Assembly: GCF_023008585.1 (NCBI RefSeq)
Contig: NZ_CP095390.1
Coordinates: 2,976,001 to 3,040,000 of the forward strand
Direction: 5' to 3'
Length of the DNA stretch: 64,000 nucleotides
Source: Natribaculum breve
GTDB lineage: Archaea > Halobacteriota > Halobacteria > Halobacteriales > Natrialbaceae
A program made the position numbers and the translations under genes. The notes below the pieces were generated by a model that was given only the letters and a program-made list of their open reading frames with translations, was not told the origin of the DNA and searched no databases. Numbering within the stretch: position 1 is the stretch's first letter; every line of letters starts with the position of its first letter. Below, one piece after another: positions 8,837 through 17,918 of this stretch.

Positions 8837-10069
8837 ATGGGAGTCGACTACTCACAGCTCCGGGATCCCAACGCGGAGTACACGATGCGCGATCTCTCGG
8901 CCGAAACGATGGACGTCACGCGCGAGCGCGGCGGCGGGCGCGACGTCGAGATCACGGACGTCCAGACGACGATGGTCGACGGGAACTTCCCGTGGACGCT
9001 CGTGCGCGTCTACACCGACGCGGGGATCGTCGGCACCGGCGAAGCCTACTGGGGTGCGGGCGTTCCCGAACTCGTCGAGCGGATGAAGCCGTTCGTCGTC
9101 GGCGAGAATCCGCTCGACATCGATCGGCTCTACGAGCACCTTGTCCAGAAGATGTCCGGCGAAGGGAGCGTCGAGGGCGTTACCGTCACCGCGATTTCCG
9201 GCATCGAGATCGCCCTACACGATCTGGCGGGCAAGATCCTCGAGGTGCCGGCCTACCAGCTCCTCGGTGGCAAGTACCGCGACCACGTGCGCGTCTACTG
9301 CGACTGCCACACCGAGGAGGAAGCAGACCCCGAGGCCTGCGCCGACGAGGCCGAGCGCGTCGTCGAGGAGCTTGGCTACGACGCGCTGAAGTTCGACCTC
9401 GACGTCCCCTCGGGCCTCGAGAAGGACCGCGCGAACCGCCACCTCCGCCCCGGCGAGATCCGGCACAAAGCCGAGATCGTCGAGCAGGTGACCGAGCGCG
9501 TCAAAGATCGTGCCGACGTCGCGTTCGACTGCCACTGGACGTTCTCCGGGGGCAGCGCGAAGCGTCTCGCGGAGGCGATCGAGGAGTACGACGTCTGGTG
9601 GCTCGAGGATCCCGTCCCGCCGGAGAACCTCGAGGTCCAGGAGGAGGTCACCAAATCTACGACGACGCCGATCACGGTCGGCGAGAACCGCTACCGCGTC
9701 ACCGAAGAGCGACGCCTGATCGAGCGGCAGGCGGTCGACATCGTCGCCCCCGACATGCCCAAGGTCGGCGGGATGCGCGAGACCCGGAAGATCGCCGACG
9801 TCGCCAACCAGTACTACGTGCCCGTGGCGATGCACAACGTCTCCTCGCCGGTCGCGACGGTCGCGAGCGCCCACGTCGGCGCGGCGATCCCCAACTCGCT
9901 CGCCGTCGAGTACCACTCCTACGAACTCGGCTGGTGGGAGGACCTGGTCGAGGAGGACGTCATCGAGGACGGCTACATCGAGATTCCCGAGAAGCCGGGG
10001 CTGGGCGTCACGCTCGACATGGACGCCGTCGAAGAGCACATGGTCGAGGGTGAGGAGTTGTTCGACTGA
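8837..10069 (+). CDS. gnaD: Enolase-superfamily sugar acid dehydratase, probably D-gluconate dehydratase
   Basis: The 410-residue protein belongs to the mandelate racemase/muconate lactonising branch. It shows acid-base and metal residues in KFDLD, FDCHW, WLEDP and VGEN, and the late catalytic His in AMHNVSS. The start MGVDYSQLRDPNAEYTMR and overall length agree with my recollection of haloarchaeal gluconate dehydratase GnaD. That enzyme makes 2-keto-3-deoxygluconate in the semiphosphorylative Entner-Doudoroff pathway. No KDG kinase or glucose dehydrogenase is adjacent. A related aldonic acid could be the real substrate. Confidence 0.78.
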   Translation: MGVDYSQLRDPNAEYTMRDLSAETMDVTRERGGGRDVEITDVQTTMVDGNFPWTLVRVYTDAGIVGTGEAYWGAGVPELVERMKPFVVGENPLDIDRLYEHLVQKMSGEGSVEGVTVTAISGIEIALHDLAGKILEVPAYQLLGGKYRDHVRVYCDCHTEEEADPEACADEAERVVEELGYDALKFDLDVPSGLEKDRANRHLRPGEIRHKAEIVEQVTERVKDRADVAFDCHWTFSGGSAKRLAEAIEEYDVWWLEDPVPPENLEVQEEVTKSTTTPITVGENRYRVTEERRLIERQAVDIVAPDMPKVGGMRETRKIADVANQYYVPVAMHNVSSPVATVASAHVGAAIPNSLAVEYHSYELGWWEDLVEEDVIEDGYIEIPEKPGLGVTLDMDAVEEHMVEGEELFD

Positions 10070-10134
10070 GCGAAGCGAAGTCGAGCCAGCGAATCTGTGA
10101 TTCGCCCTGTTCGACTGAGCGAAGCGAAGTCGAG
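10059..10134. repeat. Two direct copies of a 27-bp sequence at the gnaD 3' end
   Basis: TTCGACTGAGCGAAGCGAAG and its flanks form a 27-base sequence present at 10059-10085 and again at 10108-10134, identical by eye. The first copy includes the last two codons and TGA stop of the dehydratase gene. The second copy lies in non-coding DNA. Confidence 0.75.
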
Positions 10135-10310
10135 TCGGCCTTTCGGTCGCCGACTACCGTACTTCGACTGGGGCCCGGACGGGTCTGGCTCGTCGGCCGA
10201 CACCGGCACCGCTGCCGACGAAACGGCGCGTCGACGTTCCCGTCACTGGACGCTACCGTTCGCCAGACACGAAAGACAGATAAAAGACGCCCCGGTGAGA
10301 ATACACAGAT

Positions 10311-10484
10311 ATGGACGTTCCGTACGACCTCACCTCGTACGTTCGGGTGCTGAAGATGGCGACGACACCCGGGAAGAATGAGTTCCTCCAGGTTGCGAAG
10401 ATTGCCGGTGCTGGCATCCTGCTCGTCGGACTCATGGGCTTCCTGATCGGTGGCGTCATGCTCCTACTGACGGGTGGGTTCTGA
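10311..10484 (+). CDS. secE: Protein translocase subunit SecE/Sec61 gamma
   Basis: This 57-residue protein has a short cytoplasmic amphipathic part ([17 protein letters not shown]) followed by one transmembrane helix (about residues 31-56), the normal SecE/Sec61-gamma plan. It clamps SecY in the membrane. Its TGA overlaps the ATG of spt5 (TGATG), the conserved secE-spt5 arrangement. A TATA-like AGATAAAAGA at 10279-10288 sits about 27 bases upstream of the start. Confidence 0.92.
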   Translation: MDVPYDLTSYVRVLKMATTPGKNEFLQVAKIAGAGILLVGLMGFLIGGVMLLLTGGF

Positions 10485-10921
10485 TGTCGATCTACGCCGT
10501 AAAGACGACCGCGAGCCAGGAGGGCACGGTCGCGGACATGATCATCAACCGCGAAGAGCCGAAGATCCACGCCGCACTCGCACCCGACTCGCTCACGTCG
10601 TACGTGATGGTCGAGGCGGACGACGACGCGGTCCTCGAGCGCGTCCTGGAGGAGATCCCGCACGCGCGGAGCATCGTCCCCGGCGAGTCGGACATCTCCG
10701 AGGTCGAGCACTTCCTCTCGCCCAAGCCGGACGTCGAGGGGATCGCCGAGGGCGACATCGTCGAACTCATCGCCGGCCCGTTCAAAGGCGAGAAAGCACA
10801 GGTACAGCGCATCGACGAGGGCAAAGATCAGGTGACGGTCGAACTGTACGAGGCGACGGTTCCGATCCCCGTGACGGTACGCGGCGACCAGATCCGCGTG
10901 CTGGACAGCGAGGAGCGATAA
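10484..10921 (+). CDS. spt5: Transcription elongation factor Spt5 (NusG homologue)
   Basis: The 145-residue protein has an N-terminal NGN domain ([19 protein letters not shown] to about residue 85) and a C-terminal KOW motif ([19 protein letters not shown]). Archaeal Spt5 pairs with Spt4 and binds the RNA polymerase clamp to promote processivity. It is translationally coupled to secE. Spt4 is not in this neighbourhood. Confidence 0.95.
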   Translation: MSIYAVKTTASQEGTVADMIINREEPKIHAALAPDSLTSYVMVEADDDAVLERVLEEIPHARSIVPGESDISEVEHFLSPKPDVEGIAEGDIVELIAGPFKGEKAQVQRIDEGKDQVTVELYEATVPIPVTVRGDQIRVLDSEER

Positions 10922-10972
10922 ACGACCGGGTTTTCGTCGCCGTTCGCACGTCCGCGTGAGCGTCGCGTCTCT

Positions 10973-12388
10973 CTACTGGACGACGCTCGGTGCCGCGATT
11001 GTGAGAGTCGAGAGCCGTCGTGGGCCCGAATCGTCGCTGGCCGTCGCGATCCGTCGGGCCTCGCCGTCGCCTTCCTGTTCGGCGACGACGAACTGCACCT
11101 CCACGACGATCGGTTCCGCCGCGTGAGGGGCGATCGCCGCGTAGAGCCGATCGGTGAGTCCCTGTACTGGACCGAAATCGTCGCTGGTGACGACGACGAC
11201 GACCCGATCGATCGAACGCAGCGGGTAGTCGTTGTCGAGTTCGATCTCGACTTCCTCCGCCTCGAGGTCGTCGTACGCCGGCTCCGCGAGGACTGCGTCG
11301 ACTTCGTCGTTCGCGTCGGACTCGAGCTGTGTCGTCTGGAGGTCGATCAGCGTCGCGCTGACGAGCGGAACCAGCAGGAGCAAGACTGCGAGCGTCATCA
11401 GGCTCGCGTAGGTGATCGTCTGTCTGCGAGCGGCCGGAACGTCGAACAGTCCTCGCGGCCGGTAGCCGGCGATCCACAGGGTGAGCAGTCCGGCGAGGTT
11501 GATCGCCAGCAGGTTCACCAACACGAGGACGGCGGCCCCGGCGGCAGCACCGTACATTCCCCAGGCAGTCGCGATGCCGGTCGCGGCGGCGGGCGGAATG
11601 AGCGCCGCGGCGATCATCACGCCGACGATGGCCTCGGAGAACCCCCTCGTGAGACTCATCACCCCTGCGATGCCGGCACCCAGCGCGACCGCGAGCGAGA
11701 GCACGTTCGGGGTGACTCGCTCCTCGAGTTCGGCGACGGCGACGATGTCGATTCCCGCCGGTTCCAGTCCGGCCACGCGAGCAGCGGTGGCCAGCGCGAT
11801 CGATCCGGCGACGACGAGCGTGATGCCGACGACCTGGTAGACGAGGCCCGTCGACCGGAGGTCGTCGTCGGCGATGACGACGCCGATGTTGGTCGCCAGC
11901 GCCGGCCCGATCAGCGGCGCGATCACCATCGAGCCGACGACGACCGCCGGCGAGTCGAGCAGTAAGCCGGCGGTCGCGACGACGGCGCTGATGAGTACCA
12001 TCGTCGCGTAGATGGGAAATCCGGGCGTGAGTTCGTCAGCTTTCGTCCGGAGCACCTGCCTCGAGATCCGCTCACCTTCGAGTCCGCCGCGTTTGTACTG
12101 CTCGCGGAGTCGCGTAAACTTCTGGGAGACGACCGTCTCGGCGTCGATGACGACGACGCCGGCGTCCTCACCGATTCCAGCCTCGTACAGCCGATCGAGC
12201 ACCGGCTCGACGGCCTGCGTCGGGAGCGAGAACCTGGCGACGGCGGTGTACTCCCGACTGCTCGTTTCGTCGAAGACGACGTAGTCGATCCCTTCGTCCT
12301 CGAGGGTGTTCAGAACGACGTTCCGTCGTCCGTCCGGGATCGTGATTTCGACGTAGCGCACGCCCGCCGTTACGGTCGGCCGGCGCAT
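10973..12388 (-). CDS. DUF389/TIGR00341 family membrane protein
   Basis: A 471-residue protein with three parts: a soluble N-terminal domain (MRRPTVTAGVRYVEITI, about 1-120), a core of six or more transmembrane helices with the family motif PAVVVGSMVIAPLIGPAL and GVMIAAALIPPAAATGIA, and a soluble C-terminal domain after about residue 350. The function of the family is unknown; transport or membrane sensing is often suggested. An in-frame ATG four codons upstream (12400) is an alternative start. Confidence 0.85.
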   Translation of the reverse strand: MRRPTVTAGVRYVEITIPDGRRNVVLNTLEDEGIDYVVFDETSSREYTAVARFSLPTQAVEPVLDRLYEAGIGEDAGVVVIDAETVVSQKFTRLREQYKRGGLEGERISRQVLRTKADELTPGFPIYATMVLISAVVATAGLLLDSPAVVVGSMVIAPLIGPALATNIGVVIADDDLRSTGLVYQVVGITLVVAGSIALATAARVAGLEPAGIDIVAVAELEERVTPNVLSLAVALGAGIAGVMSLTRGFSEAIVGVMIAAALIPPAAATGIATAWGMYGAAAGAAVLVLVNLLAINLAGLLTLWIAGYRPRGLFDVPAARRQTITYASLMTLAVLLLLVPLVSATLIDLQTTQLESDANDEVDAVLAEPAYDDLEAEEVEIELDNDYPLRSIDRVVVVVTSDDFGPVQGLTDRLYAAIAPHAAEPIVVEVQFVVAEQEGDGEARRIATASDDSGPRRLSTLTIAAPSVVQ

Positions 12389-12578
12389 AGAAGTTATCAC
12401 GGAACGAACACGACGTCGTTACTTACCGTCTCCAATACTGGTCAACCAGACGGCGTGTGGCGGCTCCGTGGGCTCGTCGGTCGGCGAAACGGGTGCCAGC
12501 AGAATCGCCCTCGACTGCGATAGTCGACCGCCGACGTCGCCGTCGATCGAATCTCGAGGCCCGGGACTGGGAGCGGAA

Positions 12579-12866
12579 CTACTGTTTCAGCCGATTCGCG
12601 ATCGTTGTCATGTTCGCCTCCTCGCCGATCTCCTCGAGCAGCGCCTCGCGCTGTCTGACCTCCTCCGAACTGGCCCCGTACGCGCGGACGTACTCGGCGC
12701 GACTGTGTTCGGTAAAGGCGTGGCGGATCGCCAGGTAACCGTCGGGAACGACGGTTCCACAGACCTTACACTCGAGACGTTCGTGCTCGGTCGCCTGGTG
12801 GACGACCGCCGACTCGACGTCCTCGAACACCGCACCACAGCCGTCGATTCCGCATTCCCAGGGCAT
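12579..12866 (-). CDS. Small C2H2-type zinc-finger protein
   Basis: The 95-residue protein starts MPWECGIDGCGAVF and contains two Cys2-His2-like fingers: C-x4-C with HQATEH, and CKVCG with RHAFTEH. A charged helical tail follows. Haloarchaea encode many such small zinc-finger proteins, some affecting stress or biofilm phenotypes, but no target is known here. The start at 12866 fits the finger and avoids a low-complexity basic extension. Confidence 0.78.
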   Translation of the reverse strand: MPWECGIDGCGAVFEDVESAVVHQATEHERLECKVCGTVVPDGYLAIRHAFTEHSRAEYVRAYGASSEEVRQREALLEEIGEEANMTTIANRLKQ

Positions 12867-13048
12867 TCGTTGTCTTGAATCGACGGGCCGGTGTAAAGGT
12901 CTTTTCGCCGTTACCGACTGTCGTGTGCTCGAACCGGTTCGACCACGCTGGTCGCGCACTCGACGCGACAACGAGTGCTGTACGTTATCACGTCTACGTC
13001 GAACGGAGAATCAGAATCCCTAACTCACCCGTCCCGAAACGCGTACTC

Positions 13049-13813
13049 GTGAGTGACAGCGACGAGTTCCGGGTCGACTGCCACGTGAAAGTCCTCGACG
13101 AGCGAGTCGTCCGCCGAGCGCGACGTGCGGGACTCGACGCGATCGTCTACGCACCCCACTTCACTCGACTCCCCGAGATCCGCGCCCGCGCCGAGGCCTA
13201 CTCGAGCGACGACCTGCGCGTGATTCCCGCCCGCGAGGTGTTCACCGGTTCGTGGCGAAACCGCAAACACGTCCTCGCGATCGGCCTCTCCGAGCCGATT
13301 CCGGACTTCATCTCGCTCGAGGCCGCGATGGCCGAGTTCGACCGCCAGGGTGCGGCCGTCCTCGCACCTCACCCCGAGTTCGCGACGGTCAGCCTCACCG
13401 AGGCGGACCTCCGCGAGTACGACGACGTCGTCGACGCCGTCGAGATTTTCAATCCGAAACACCTCCCCTCGCACAACGAACGCGCTCGCGACGTCGCCGA
13501 GACGCTCGGGTGTGCCCCGTTTACCTCCTCGTACGCCCACCTCTCCGGCAGCGTCGGCGTCGCCTACACCGCCTTCGAGGAGCGCGTCGCCGACGAGGAC
13601 GAGTTGGTGGCGGCATTGCGAGACGATATCGCCCGTCGGGTCGTCTATCGGAACGGCCTCCGGCGGTTGCAGACCACGGCGTCGGAACTCGGCCACCTCT
13701 GCTGGGAGAACACCTGGCAGAAGATCGACCGACTCTTCCTCCGGGGAACCGAGCCGACACACCCCGATCACATCGCCTACGACGGCAAGTTCGACGACGC
13801 CGCCGTCTACTGA
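13049..13813 (+). CDS. PHP-superfamily metal-dependent hydrolase
   Basis: A 254-residue protein with a GTG start at 13049. PHP-type metal-binding motifs are visible in order: VDCHVKVLD, YAPHFTRL, PAREVF, LAPHPE and PFTSSYAHL. A PHP-associated C-terminal part follows. Most members are phosphoesterases, and the substrate is unknown. No ATG is available near the first motif, so GTG is inferred. The last seven bases overlap the convergent Mut7-C gene. Confidence 0.78.
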   Translation: MSDSDEFRVDCHVKVLDERVVRRARRAGLDAIVYAPHFTRLPEIRARAEAYSSDDLRVIPAREVFTGSWRNRKHVLAIGLSEPIPDFISLEAAMAEFDRQGAAVLAPHPEFATVSLTEADLREYDDVVDAVEIFNPKHLPSHNERARDVAETLGCAPFTSSYAHLSGSVGVAYTAFEERVADEDELVAALRDDIARRVVYRNGLRRLQTTASELGHLCWENTWQKIDRLFLRGTEPTHPDHIAYDGKFDDAAVY

Positions 13814-14313
13814 TCCTCGGCGTTCGACCGCTCGTCGCCGACCCTCGAGAGCGTCTCCCGGACGCGATCCCAGTGGCTCCCCTTCCAGAAGTGCTGGCCG
13901 CAGTCCAGACACCGCCAGACGGTCGTCTCCGACGGGTCAGGCGCGTACTCCGGCGTCGACGCCGTCGGCTCGACGCGCTCGAGGTGGCCGTTACACCGAC
14001 CGCAGTAGGCCGGCTCGTCCTCGAGCGCGAGGGCCACGCCTGCCGCCGAGAGTTCGGCGAGCTGGGCTTCGACCTCGCGCGACTCGAGCAGGATCGACTC
14101 CTCGGCGCGGTTCGCGAGCGCGACGTCGCGCGTGACCACCGTCCGATCCTCGCTGCGGGCCACCGCGAGCACGTCGTCGGCTCGCGGATCGATCGACCCT
14201 GGTTCGGCCTCGTCGCCATCGAGACTTCGGTCGCCCGCGTAGACTGTGTCGTGGCCGCACATCCGCAGGTAGGAGACGACGCCGCCGCACATGAGGTCGA
14301 CCAGAAATCTCAT
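13807..14313 (-). CDS. Mut7-C (PIN-like) RNase domain protein
   Basis: The 168-residue protein starts MRFLVDLMCGGVVSYLRMCG, has acidic residues spaced as in the PIN-like Mut7-C domain (ADDVLAVARSEDRTVVTRD), and ends with a zinc ribbon (CGRC and CLDC followed by FWKGSHWDR). These are the hallmarks of the Mut7-C family, predicted metal-dependent RNases. It lies just downstream of polX on the same strand, 20 bases apart, so co-transcription is plausible. Confidence 0.85.
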   Translation of the reverse strand: MRFLVDLMCGGVVSYLRMCGHDTVYAGDRSLDGDEAEPGSIDPRADDVLAVARSEDRTVVTRDVALANRAEESILLESREVEAQLAELSAAGVALALEDEPAYCGRCNGHLERVEPTASTPEYAPDPSETTVWRCLDCGQHFWKGSHWDRVRETLSRVGDERSNAEDQ

Positions 14314-14333
14314 CCTCGTCCTCGCTGTCGCCG

Positions 14334-16127
14334 TCAGTGTAAGAACGCCCGAAGCTCCTCGAGCGGCCAGGTGTTGATCACGTCGGCCGGTTCGGCCCAG
14401 CCGCGGCGAGCGGTGTGGACGCCCCAGCGGACGTACTCGAGGGTCGCGGGGCTGTGGGCGTCGGTGTCGATCGCGATCTTCGCCCCCTCGTCGACGGCCG
14501 CCTTGACGTCGCTGCCGGGGAGGTCGAGCCGGTGGGGGTTGCTGTTGACCTCGAGGGCGGTGTCGTGGTCGACGGCCGCCCGGGCGAGGGCGTTCGGATC
14601 GAAGTCGAGCCCCTCGCGCTCGTTGAGCAGCCGGCCGCTCGGGTGCCCCAGGACGTCGACGTCCGGGTTCTCGACGGCGCGCACGAGGCGGTCGGTGGCG
14701 GTGTCGAAGTCCTGCCCGAGCGCGCTGTGGGGCGAGGCGACGATCAGGTCGAGTGCGTCGACGACCTCCTCGGAGAGGCCGATCTCGCCGTCGGCGTCGA
14801 CGTTCGCCTCGATGCCTGCGAACACCTCGATCTCGTACCGGTCGTCGACGGCTCTGATCTCCTCGACTTGCTCTAGGATCTCCTCGTCGGTGAGCCCCAT
14901 GCCGCCGACGACGCCCGGCCCCTCCGCGTGGTCGGAGACGCAGTAGTACTCGTAGCCGCGTTCCTCGGCCGCGGCGACCATCTCCTCGATGGTGTTGTTG
15001 CCGTCTGACCACTCCGTGTGGGTGTGGAGGTCGCCCCGGACGTCCTCGCGGGTCACGAGCTCCGGCAGGTCGCCCTCCGCTGCGGCGGCGATCTCGCCGC
15101 GGTCCTCGCGCAGTTCGGGCGGCATCCAGGGGAGGCCCAGCGCCTCGTACATGCTCTCTTCGGTCTCGCCTGCGACGCGCTCGCCGACTCGCTGCCCCGC
15201 GTCCGGGTCGTCGACGTTCTCGTCGGACGCCGTCCGACTATCCGAGGCGCGTTGCGCCTCGCTGACGTCGAACGCGCCGTACTCGTTTAATTTCATCCCG
15301 CGGTCGATCGCGTAGTTGCGAAGCCGGACGTTGTGCGCTTTGCTCCCCGTGAAGTACTGCAGGGCGGAGCCGAACTCCTCGGGGGCGACCACGCGAAGGT
15401 CGACGCGCACGTCACCGACGCGGACGCTCGCCTTCGCGGGCCCGGACTCGATCTCGTCGTCGATGGAGTCCCACGCCAGGAACGCCTCGACGACGGCCTC
15501 CGGCGTCTCCGTCGACGCCAGCGCGTCAACGTCGCCGATCGTCGCCCGCCAGCGGCGAATCGAGCCCGCGACCTCGCAGCGATCGACGCCCTCGAGCCCC
15601 TCGAGGTGGGCCAGCACGTCGTCGGCCAGCGGCCGCGCTTCGCCGAGTAACTGTCGCTGGCCCATCTGGCGAGCGAACTCGAGGTTGTCGAGGATGTTCT
15701 GTTCGGTCTTCGCGCCGAACCCCTTGACCTCGCGGACCTCGCCGGCCTCGGCGGCCGCCTCGAGGTCGTCGAGCGTCTCGATCCCGAGTTCGCGGTGGAG
15801 TTTCCCGACCGTCTTCGGGCCGACGCCCTCGATCCGGGTGAGGTCGGCCATGTCGACGGGCAACTCCGCGCGGAGCTCCTCGAGTTCCTCGATCTCGCCG
15901 GTCTCGACGTACTCGACGATCTTCGAGGCGATGGCCTCGCCGACGCCCTCGACGTTCTCGATCGCCTCGCGGTCGTCCGCGTCGACGTAGTCGGCGATCG
16001 GCGTCGGGTGGGCGCTGACGCTCTCTGCGGCGCGGCGGTAGGCGCGCGGTTTGTACTCGACGTCGTCGGCCTCGAGCAAGTCGGCGAACTCCTCGAGTCT
16101 GGCGGCGAGTTCGGCGTTGGTCGTCAT
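14334..16127 (-). CDS. polX: DNA polymerase/3'-5' exonuclease PolX
   Basis: The 597-residue family X polymerase has three parts. An N-terminal helix-hairpin-helix section contains VEGVGEAIASKI, IEGVGPKTVGKL and VKGFGAKTEQNI. The palm has GSIRRWRATIGDVDAL (metal Asp pair at about residue 198). The C-terminal PHP exonuclease domain starts at DLHTHTEWSDG (about residue 365) and continues through VSDHAEG, EANVDADG, ASPHSAL and DTDAHS. It acts in base excision or gap-filling repair. It is coupled to the upstream DUF5788 gene by an ATGA overlap. Confidence 0.95.
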   Translation of the reverse strand: MTTNAELAARLEEFADLLEADDVEYKPRAYRRAAESVSAHPTPIADYVDADDREAIENVEGVGEAIASKIVEYVETGEIEELEELRAELPVDMADLTRIEGVGPKTVGKLHRELGIETLDDLEAAAEAGEVREVKGFGAKTEQNILDNLEFARQMGQRQLLGEARPLADDVLAHLEGLEGVDRCEVAGSIRRWRATIGDVDALASTETPEAVVEAFLAWDSIDDEIESGPAKASVRVGDVRVDLRVVAPEEFGSALQYFTGSKAHNVRLRNYAIDRGMKLNEYGAFDVSEAQRASDSRTASDENVDDPDAGQRVGERVAGETEESMYEALGLPWMPPELREDRGEIAAAAEGDLPELVTREDVRGDLHTHTEWSDGNNTIEEMVAAAEERGYEYYCVSDHAEGPGVVGGMGLTDEEILEQVEEIRAVDDRYEIEVFAGIEANVDADGEIGLSEEVVDALDLIVASPHSALGQDFDTATDRLVRAVENPDVDVLGHPSGRLLNEREGLDFDPNALARAAVDHDTALEVNSNPHRLDLPGSDVKAAVDEGAKIAIDTDAHSPATLEYVRWGVHTARRGWAEPADVINTWPLEELRAFLH

Positions 16128-16561
16128 GCGCGCCTCCGTGAGGCGTCGTCTTCGTGGCCCAGAGCCTTCTTCAGGAACGACATCCAGCGCTTCCGGTCGG
16201 CCGCTTGCTGTGCTTTCTGCTCGCGCTCGAGGTCGGTCGGGCCGAGATTCTGGAGGGCGTTCAGCGCCCGATCGATGCCGACGACGCTGCGGGCGATTTC
16301 CTCGCCTTCCTCGCGGCTGATGTCGCCTTCCTCGAGCAGTTCGATCCGCTGTACCCGCTCGCGTCGCAGGTTCTTTTTCGCCTGCTCGACGCGGTCGCGT
16401 TCGCCGGGCGGGATCGTCTCGCGGCGCTTGATCTCGAAGACGAACTCCCGCAAGTCGATCTCCTCGCCCTGTACCTCGATGCGATCCGGGATGTCCGCGC
16501 CGACGGTCGCACCCTCCCGTTCGACGCGCTCGAGCAACTGCTTTCGCTCGTACGGTTTCAC
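16124..16561 (-). CDS. DUF5788 family protein
   Basis: This 145-residue, highly charged, mostly helical protein starts MKPYERKQLLERV and includes REFVFEIKRRETIPPGERD. I associate it with a haloarchaeal family of unknown function found next to polX. Its TGA overlaps the polX ATG by four bases, so it is the first gene of a polX operon and may act in the same repair process. No catalytic motif is visible. Confidence 0.75.
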   Translation of the reverse strand: MKPYERKQLLERVEREGATVGADIPDRIEVQGEEIDLREFVFEIKRRETIPPGERDRVEQAKKNLRRERVQRIELLEEGDISREEGEEIARSVVGIDRALNALQNLGPTDLEREQKAQQAADRKRWMSFLKKALGHEDDASRRRA

Positions 16562-16690
16562 ACGTCAGACTGCGACTCGAGGAGCCAAAAATATACTGTC
16601 GGCTGTCGCGGTCGCCGTGCCCGAACGAATCGAGGCCGACCGGCACGCGCCGCCCCGAGCTATTTCGTCCCGACCGGTGTGGCCGTACGC

Positions 16691-17491
16691 ATGACCGACG
16701 TCGCCATCACCGGCGCGTCGGGGAACGTCGGCCGCGAGGCGATCCGGGCGTTCCCCGACCACGACCTGACGCTGTTCTCTCGCAGCGAGTACGAGGACCT
16801 CGAGACGGAACTCCTCGAGATCACGGACCGCGAGGCGTTCGTCGACGCACTCGAGGGCCAGGACGTCCTGATCCACCTCGCGGCGAACCCCTCGCCAGAC
16901 GCCGCGTGGGACGACCTCTCGGGACCGAACGTCGAGGGCGTCTACAACGCCTACGAGGCCGCACTGCGAAACGACGTCGAGCGGGTCGTCTTCGCGAGTT
17001 CGAACCACGCGGTCAACATGGAGACCGTCACCTCGCCGATTCGGCCGGAGACGACGGAGGGACGGCCGGACGTGGTTCGTCCCGACACTCCGCCACGACC
17101 GGACACCTACTACGGCGTCACCAAGGTCTTCGGCGAGGCGATGGGCTACTACTACGCCCGGCGACACGGCCTCGAGGTGGTGAACCTGCGCATCGGCTGG
17201 CTGCTCTCGCGCGACGACCTCCGGACGGTCTGTGCGGAACGCGACGGGGCGGGTGAGCGGTTCGTCCGTGCGATGTGGCTGAGTCCGGACGACTGCCGGC
17301 GAGTCGTTCGAGCGGCGGCGACGGCGACGCTCGAGGAAACGCCCGTGACGGCCCACGGCATCTCGCGAAACACCGATCGGTTCCTCTCGCTGACCGAGAC
17401 GACCGTCGAACTCGGCTATCGGCCGAGAGACGACGCGACGGAGGTACTCGGCGACGACGGCGGCGATCGGTCCGGACTCGAATCGCCGTGA
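16691..17491 (+). CDS. NAD(P)-dependent epimerase/dehydrogenase, uronate dehydrogenase/Azf-like
   Basis: The 266-residue extended SDR protein has the N-terminal Rossmann loop TGASGNVG, the active-site segment FASSNHAVNM, and the Tyr-x3-Lys in DTYYGVTKVFGE. FASSNHAV followed by YYG(V)TK and LRIGWL resembles uronate dehydrogenases. It also resembles the unusual haloarchaeal NAD-dependent glucose-6-phosphate dehydrogenase (Azf). Which sugar is oxidised cannot be decided from sequence. The gene is divergent from the polX operon. Confidence 0.8.
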   Translation: MTDVAITGASGNVGREAIRAFPDHDLTLFSRSEYEDLETELLEITDREAFVDALEGQDVLIHLAANPSPDAAWDDLSGPNVEGVYNAYEAALRNDVERVVFASSNHAVNMETVTSPIRPETTEGRPDVVRPDTPPRPDTYYGVTKVFGEAMGYYYARRHGLEVVNLRIGWLLSRDDLRTVCAERDGAGERFVRAMWLSPDDCRRVVRAAATATLEETPVTAHGISRNTDRFLSLTETTVELGYRPRDDATEVLGDDGGDRSGLESP

Positions 17492-17595
17492 CCGATCAGG
17501 GTAATTGAACATTTGCGAGCCTACACCGGACTTTAGCATACGTACTAGCTAGAACTGTCGAAAAGAGGAATACGACCGTTAGAATATCGTCGCAC

Positions 17596-17877
17596 ATGTC
17601 CCGGACGGTAACCGGTTCGAACCCCTACGACCCGACCGTGGAGATGTCCATCATCGGGTATCTGATCGTCGCCGGCATCGCGGTCGTCCTGTTACCGGTG
17701 TTGCCGTTTCTCCTCGCGGTGTGGCTGGTCGTCCGCATCGCCAGTCTGGGGTCCGAACAGGACTCGAGCACTCCCGAACGGGCCGAACGGGAACGGGGCA
17801 CTCCCGAACGGGAATCGACCGTCACCGACGAAACCGAGACCGAACAGCAGTCGTCTGGCTCGGCCGACGCGCGGTGA
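17596..17877 (+). CDS. Small haloarchaeal membrane protein (DUF7535-like)
   Basis: The 93-residue protein has a short N-terminal region, one long hydrophobic stretch (about residues 18-50: IIGYLIVAGIAVVLLPVL and LLAVWLVVRI) forming one or two helices, and a hydrophilic tail rich in Glu, Arg, Ser and Thr. It resembles small haloarchaeal membrane proteins annotated as DUF7535. No function is known. The upstream 100 bases are unusually AT-rich and include two of the rare CTAG sites. Confidence 0.6.
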   Translation: MSRTVTGSNPYDPTVEMSIIGYLIVAGIAVVLLPVLPFLLAVWLVVRIASLGSEQDSSTPERAERERGTPERESTVTDETETEQQSSGSADAR

Positions 17878-17918
17878 ACGGTGCGGTGGCGACGGCGACG
17901 TGGGGAGACGCGTGGCCG

